A stretch of DNA of 64,000 bases from Cichorium intybus (taxonomy: Eukaryota; Streptophyta; Magnoliopsida; Asterales; Asteraceae): positions 118,099,798 to 118,163,797 of the forward strand of contig CM042012.1 of NCBI GenBank assembly GCA_023525715.1, written 5' to 3'. How positions within the stretch are numbered: the stretch's first letter is position 1; each line of letters opens with the position of its first letter. Below the pieces are notes generated by a model that was given only the letters and a program-made list of their open reading frames with translations, did no database searches and was not told the origin of the DNA. Positions 59,147 through 64,000 of the stretch are shown one piece after another. The translations under genes were made by a program, and so were the position numbers.

Positions 59147-60540
59147 TTGCAGGTTATGTCTGATGAGCGGTATGATTCAAAATGGTACATGGATAGTGGC
59201 TGCTCAAGACATATGACAGGAAGAAAGGAATATCTCAGGGATTACAGAAATTTGGATGATGCCGGAAATGTACGCTTTGGTAATAATGAAACATGTCCAA
59301 TTCGGGGATATGGAAAAATAACAAATGGCCAATTCACTATCAGTCGAGTGGCATTTGTTGAAGGATTTAAACATAATCTTGTGAGTATATCTCAATTGGT
59401 GGTTGGAACGGGAAACGTTGTTACTTTCAACAACCAAGGGAGTGTAATCACCAAAGAAGCAACAAACGAAGTATTACTGAAATCGGAAAGGAATGGATCT
59501 ATGTTTCCCTTAAATCTAAAGCCAGTGACCGGTGGGCAATCTCTATGTCTTATCTCCAAAGCCAACTCCGATGTCAGCTGGTTATGGCATCGAAGACTCG
59601 CCCATCTGAACTTCAATGATCTGAACAAATTGGTGGCTATGGATTTGGTTCGAGGAATGCCGGCTCTCAAATTCGACAATGATTCTCTTTGCTCTGCTCG
59701 TGAACATGGCAAACAGACAAAACAAAGGCATCCTACTGTGATCAACCCAAAAATCACTGAACCTCTTTATTTTCTCTACATGGATTTGTGTGGACCATCT
59801 GCAGTAGAATCAATAGGAAAGAAGAAGTACATTCTTGTTATTGTTGATGACTATTCAATGTTTACTTGGGTGTTGTTCCTACGAAACAAATCCGATGCAG
59901 CTGAAGAAATCATCAACTTTATAAAGAAAATAGAATTGATGCTCAACAAGAAAGTCCAAACTATGCAGAGTGACAACGGTTCGGAGTTCAAAAATTAGAC
60001 CTTGGATGGATTCTTGAAGACAAAGGGAATTAGTCACAACTTCTCTGCTTGGGGTCGTGGAAAGAAGAAATCACTCTTTGTGTGAAGCAGCCAGAACAAT
60101 GCTAAACTTTGCAAACTTACCCATGTACTTTTGGGCGGAAGCTATCTCTATTGCATGCTTTACTCAAAACAGATCCTATATCCACAAAATATTTCATATT
60201 ACACCTTACGAAGTACTCAACCGAAGAAAGCCAAATGTCAAATTTCTTCACATCTTTGGTTGTAGGTGTTTTATCTTAAACATGAAGGATCACTTGACCA
60301 AGTTCGATGACAAATCAGAAGAAGGCATCTTCCTTGGTTACTCTCAAGACTCAAAAGCCTACAGAGTCATGAACAAGATAACTTGCAAAATCGAAGAAAC
60401 CTTTAATCTAAGGTTTGATGACTACTACATCAAGAAGTCTCTGCATCCATTTCCTATGTCTTCAATCTTTCCAAAGCCTGCTGTAGATGCTGTTCCAATC
60501 ACAACATTCGACACAGACTTCTCACTTTTATTTGATCAAC
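59147..60540 (+). pseudogene. Sirevirus-like protease and integrase
   Basis: Protease: WYMDSGCSRHMTG with D-S-G at 59192-59200. Integrase zinc domain: H-x4-H in WHRRLAHLNF (59588, 59603) followed by CSAREHGK, where the second zinc Cys has become Arg (59699). Catalytic Asp residues lie in FLYMDLCGPS and MQSDNGSEF. A TAG at 59996 and a frameshift near 60045 move the frame; the catalytic Glu block (ERRNHSLCEAARTMLNFANL) follows at 60057 in another frame. The change of frame and the lost Cys make this copy inactive. Confidence 0.88.
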
Positions 60541-62245
60541 CTGTGAGAGCTGTGGACTCCGAAGCTAGAGCACCAGATAACCATGAGTCCGAACTCTCCA
60601 AGCTCACAGATGGAACTGATGACTCCTCTACAAGCAGCATACAAAGACCATCTTCTGTTGAGGGGAGCCATCTAACCAAAGTATGGGAAATGCAAGTGTT
60701 GAAAGGGAGCCATCAAACCGATGTGCTGGCACTCCAAGTACTGATGAGGAATCAAACAACAATTCAGGAGGAACCAACACACTTATCTCTACCCCCCAGT
60801 CAATCTCAAATATCATATCCAGGTATCCAACAATCCAGGGGGAGCCAGAGACTGCCACTCCGAATTCAGTCACAATAATCGCTTCGGATAAAGCTACCAC
60901 TTCCTCAACACCAACAAATGTCCAGGGGGAGCACATATCAAACTCTACCTCAAAAATACACACACCACAAACCAACACAAATTCGAATAATCACTTGCTA
61001 ATGGGTGATTTTCCTTCCACTTGGGGATATCCCTCAGACATTGAGGACATCGATGCTGAAGGACCTCCTGATTTTGATCCAAACTATCCTCCTTTGGACA
61101 AATGGACGAGAAATCGTCCTCCATCACTTGTCATCGGTGATTTTCGAGATAAAGTACTGACTCGTGCACAACTTCACCAAAGGCAATTAGATCTTAACAA
61201 AACTTCTGAGTTGTGCATGTTCAATGTCTTTATCTCTAAGGTAGAACCTAAGAACATCAAAGATGCATTTGATCACTCACACTGGATTGAAGCAATGCAG
61301 TTGGAATTAGAAGAATTTGAAAGAAACAAAGTCTGGAGGCTAATTCCAAAACCTGCAAATGCCTCAATTGTCAGTCTCAAATGGGTGTACCGTAACAAGC
61401 TAGACACCGAAGGCAACGTAGTTCGGAACAAGGCTAGGCTGGTAGTCAAGCGTTATTGTCAACAGGAGGGAATTGATTATGAAGAAACTTTTGCTCCTGT
61501 TGCCAGACTCGAATCAGTTCGGATATTTTTAGCTTATGCTGCACACAAAAACTTTGATGTCTATCAAATGGATGTTAAATGTGCTTTTCTGAATGGTGAT
61601 CTCGAGGAAACCGTTTTTGTTGAACAACCACCTGGCTTTGAAAGTAAAACTCATCCGAATTATTGCTATGTGCTAGACAAAGCAGTCTATGGTTTAAAAC
61701 AAGCTCCAAGAGCTTGGTATGAGACCTTGACTAAAATTTTTAAAGAATCAAACTTTAAACAGGGATCAGTGGACCCAACACTTTTTAGAAAGAAAGTTGG
61801 ATCTCACTTGATGTTAGTCCAAATTTATGTGGATGACATAATCTTTGGATCTACTGACCCCAATTTGTCAAAAGACTTTGAAAAACTGATGAAAGGCAAA
61901 TTTCAAATGAGTATGATGGGAAAAATAAATTTCTTTCTTGGTTTACAAATCAAACAATCTAAGGAGGGGATATTCATCAATCAACAAAAGTATACGAAGA
62001 GTTTGCTCGAACGCTTCGGAATGACTAACTGCTCCAAAGCAAAAGTTCCTTTGCCTGCAGGTACAAGATTAAATCCATCATTGGACAAACCAAAGACAGA
62101 CATACAGCAATACCGAAGTATGATTGGATCATTGCTCTACCTTACAGCTAGTCGTCCTGACATCATGTTTGCAGTTTGCAATTGTGCAAGATATCAGGCT
62201 GACCCAAGGGAACCTCACTTGGCTGCTGTTAAGACAATATTCTGA
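60541..62245 (+). pseudogene. Sirevirus-like integrase tail and reverse transcriptase
   Basis: 60541-61230 is a low-complexity Ser/Thr/Pro linker in which the frame returns to that of gag (overlap 60683-60878). The RT runs from about 61260 (WIEAMQLELEEFERNKVWRL) through QMDVKCAFLNGDLEE, YGLKQAPRAWYETL and the active site YVDDI (61826-61840) to GSLLYLTASRPDIMFAVCN. A TGA at 62243 ends this frame; RNase H continues in the same frame after it. Confidence 0.9.
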
Positions 62246-62728
62246 TATCTTCATGGAACTACTGCTTATGGTCTGTGGTATCCAGTAAACTCTGGTTTCT
62301 ACATACAAGCATACTCAGACTCCGATCTTGGTGGATGCTCTATTGATCGCAAGAGCACTTCTGGGGGTCGTCAATTCTTAGATGGAAAACTTATCAGCTG
62401 GCAATCCAAGAAACAAACTTGTGTCTCTATCTCCACCGCAGAGGCTGAATATGTAGCAGCTGCAGCGTGCACTTCGCAGATCATTTGGATTCAAAGTCAA
62501 TTGAAAGACTATGCCATTAATATGAGAAAAATTCCTTTGTTCTGTGACTCTCAAAGTGCAATTCGTATATGCCACAATCCAGTTCAACATTCCAAGACGA
62601 AGCATATAGCTCTTCGCTACCACTTCATCAAAAGTCATGTTGAGGAGGGGAATATTGAGGTGCACTTTGTTCACACTACAGAACAATTGGCAGATATCTT
62701 CACAAAGGCTCTAAATGAAGAAGCATTC
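62246..62728 (+). pseudogene. Sirevirus-like RNase H, 3'-truncated by an insertion
   Basis: It is in frame with the RT after one stop: AYSDSDLGGCSIDRKSTSGG, SISTAEAEYVAAAACTSQ, LFCDSQSAIRICHNP and LADIFTKALNE. The catalytic Asp/Glu/Asp residues are present. The frame ends at an LTR inserted at 62729, so the element's true 3' end and 3' LTR are outside the window or lost. Confidence 0.9.
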
Positions 62729-63058
62729 TGTAACGCCCCAATTTTCAATCAAAATTTTTCTTTAAAAATGTAAGTAAAAACATAGATAATCTTATTAACA
62801 TGCTTAAGCGGTGTTCATCAAAACTATTATCAGTGTGTATACGTCCCATAATTATATAAATCATATTTAATAATATAACTGCAAATCATAAATGTGCGAT
62901 GCGCCGCCGTCACGCCGAGCTCACCCCTTTATCAACTGAAGTACCTGAAAATGTTTTAAAATCAACGGGTAAGCATAAAGCTTAGTGAGTTCCACAAATT
63001 ACCATACATGCCCACACATTAAACAACCCGTCCTCGAGAACGACCCGACCCTACCCGC

Positions 63059-63215
63059 CATACAACAGCTACGGGCGTCCATCATACAACAGCTATGGAC
63101 ACGGGAAGGTTCTACCCATCATACAACAGCTATGGGTTCCCGATTATAGCCCAGCCATCATACAACAGCTATGGGACAAGGCAATAGTCCAACTCGCCAT
63201 ACAACAGCTACGAGG
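63059..63215. repeat. Tandem array CATACAACAGCTATGGG, five to six copies
   Basis: CATACAACAGCTACGGG or CATACAACAGCTATGGG units lie at 63060, 63085, 63120, 63150 and 63190 (approximate), separated by variable 10-25 bp spacers. The core AGCTAYGG is kept in all copies. Confidence 0.9.
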
Positions 63216-63506
63216 GGACACACATCAGTACTGACCCCAACAACAAATAACCACAGATATAGAGCAAATCATATAACTGTAAACAACACACAAGATGCCT
63301 AACATGCAACATCATATAGTAAGGTGAGGATACTCACCTGAATCACAACCGTCCGGATAATCGCTAATATCCCAAAGTAGGCTCTTCCTATCACCTAAAT
63401 CCCACATACACAACATATTAATCACTGACCGAACTCCTATAGACTGGCCTAAAGGTTAGACCCAACATTTGGTCGAAAATAAGCTTTTGGGTCAAACAGC
63501 CGCTCG

Positions 63507-63604
63507 CCGCGGCGCGACCTTCCTCTTACGCGTCGCGGACTATCATTACACTTACGGGGTTTTACTCGAACCCGCGTCGCCGACATAGCCTGTCCGCGTC
63601 GCGG
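63507..63604. repeat. CpG-rich inverted-word array CCGCG-T-CGCGG, four copies
   Basis: Words near 63507 (CCGCGGCGCG), 63528 (ACGCGTCGCGG), 63572 (CCGCGTCGCCG) and 63594 (CCGCGTCGCGG). They form two pairs about 21-22 bp apart. Confidence 0.88.
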
Positions 63605-64000
63605 ACTCGCAATAGTCCAAAATCCTCTTTTTGCTCTTCACCAGAACAGTCATCGGTTAGGGTTCCACTCTACACCCTTCCTGGGATCAAAAACTACCCT
63701 AAGGTCACTTCCTTATGGACACGCAAGTCCATGCATGTCCTTGGTCCAAACCCTAAGTGTTACAAGTCATCTAAGACTACTAATCAAGGGATAACACCAT
63801 AAAGACGGGATAGAATGAAATATCAGAAGGTAGATCCTCTTACCTTGTTTCTGGGAAACAGAGGAATGCACCCGATCGGCTACAAGCCTTTCCCCACGTT
63901 GTATCTCTTCCTTCAAACCTTCAAAGCCTTAGAACCGAAGAGCCTCTGCTGAAACCAGTCGACTCCACTCCAGAGAACTTCCAAATACACGAACCCTAGG

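Larger units (their letters stand above)
62729..64000 (-). mobile_element. Gypsy-type LTR inserted in RNase H, running off the window
   Basis: It starts TGTAACGCCCC at 62729, directly in the copia frame. The expected 5-bp duplication would be CATTC (62724-62728). It contains a tandem array (63059-63215), donor-like CAGGTGAGTA (minus strand, 63340-63331) and a CpG word array (63507-63604), in the same order as the other LTRs. The far end is not in the window. Confidence 0.8.

Noticed and set aside
63059..63215. Regularly spaced CATACAACAGCTATGG repeats, superficially CRISPR-like
   Set aside because: Spacers vary in length and are partly related, the genome is a plant, and the array lies inside an LTR.

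Overview
This window is plant nuclear DNA. The evidence is spliced genes with GT-AG introns, a plastid-targeted nitrite reductase, Helitrons, Ulp1-type Mutator-like sequence, and nested Ty1-copia and Ty3-gypsy retrotransposons whose primer sites match plant initiator tRNA-Met. The look of the LTRs (long gypsy LTRs beginning TGTAACACCC) suggests a composite-family eudicot such as lettuce or a relative, but that is inference. About 8 kb in the middle (32.6-40.3 kb) is ordinary gene space. Nearly all the rest is transposon-derived.

Layout. 0-9.5 kb: a partial copia-like LTR, a decayed minus-strand Ulp1/C48 protease gene of the Mutator-associated type with four tandem 81-nt exons, AT-rich flanks holding a tRNA-like SINE head, a (TA)n tract, and a copia RNase H tail split by an LTR-like insert. 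9.5-13.4 kb: a complete 3.9-kb Helitron carrying pieces of several host genes. 13.5-20.7 kb: a foldback MITE, a decayed minus-strand copia end with an internal duplication, and a 3.0-kb solo LTR (TSD AGACT). 20.9-32.6 kb: a second Helitron of the same family, split by a complete 8.7-kb minus-strand gypsy element (TSD GTCAT) with 2,491-bp LTRs of about 99.4% identity. 33.0-35.2 kb: NIR1, four exons, with a nitrate-response element upstream and the Helitron end about 260 bp beyond it. 38.3-40.3 kb: a two-exon DEM/VID27-family gene. 42-64 kb: a pile-up of retroelements, namely a gypsy LTR with PBS, a copia RT/RNase H fragment interrupted by a 1.3-kb solo LTR, a gypsy integrase scrap, a minus-strand copia interrupted by a solo LTR, a nearly full-length plus-strand Sirevirus-like copia with a long extra gag-side domain, and a further gypsy-type LTR inserted into its RNase H and running off the window.

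The most striking structure is inside the LTRs. LTRs with different sequences share one order of modules, read in the sense direction: a CpG-rich island, a canonical splice-donor-like AGGTGAGT, a family-specific tandem-repeat array, then the LTR end and primer site. In four families the island is made of short inverted words (5-bp arms around a 1- or 3-nt centre). Each family has its own word, and the words sit in pairs about 19-23 bp apart. In three of those four families a shared GCTACAG lies upstream. I know of no described feature that matches this.

The host genes have clear roles. NIR1 reduces nitrite to ammonium in plastids with electrons from ferredoxin. The DEM/VID27 protein is a conserved protein needed for meristem development in tomato. 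They are separate transcription units on the same strand.
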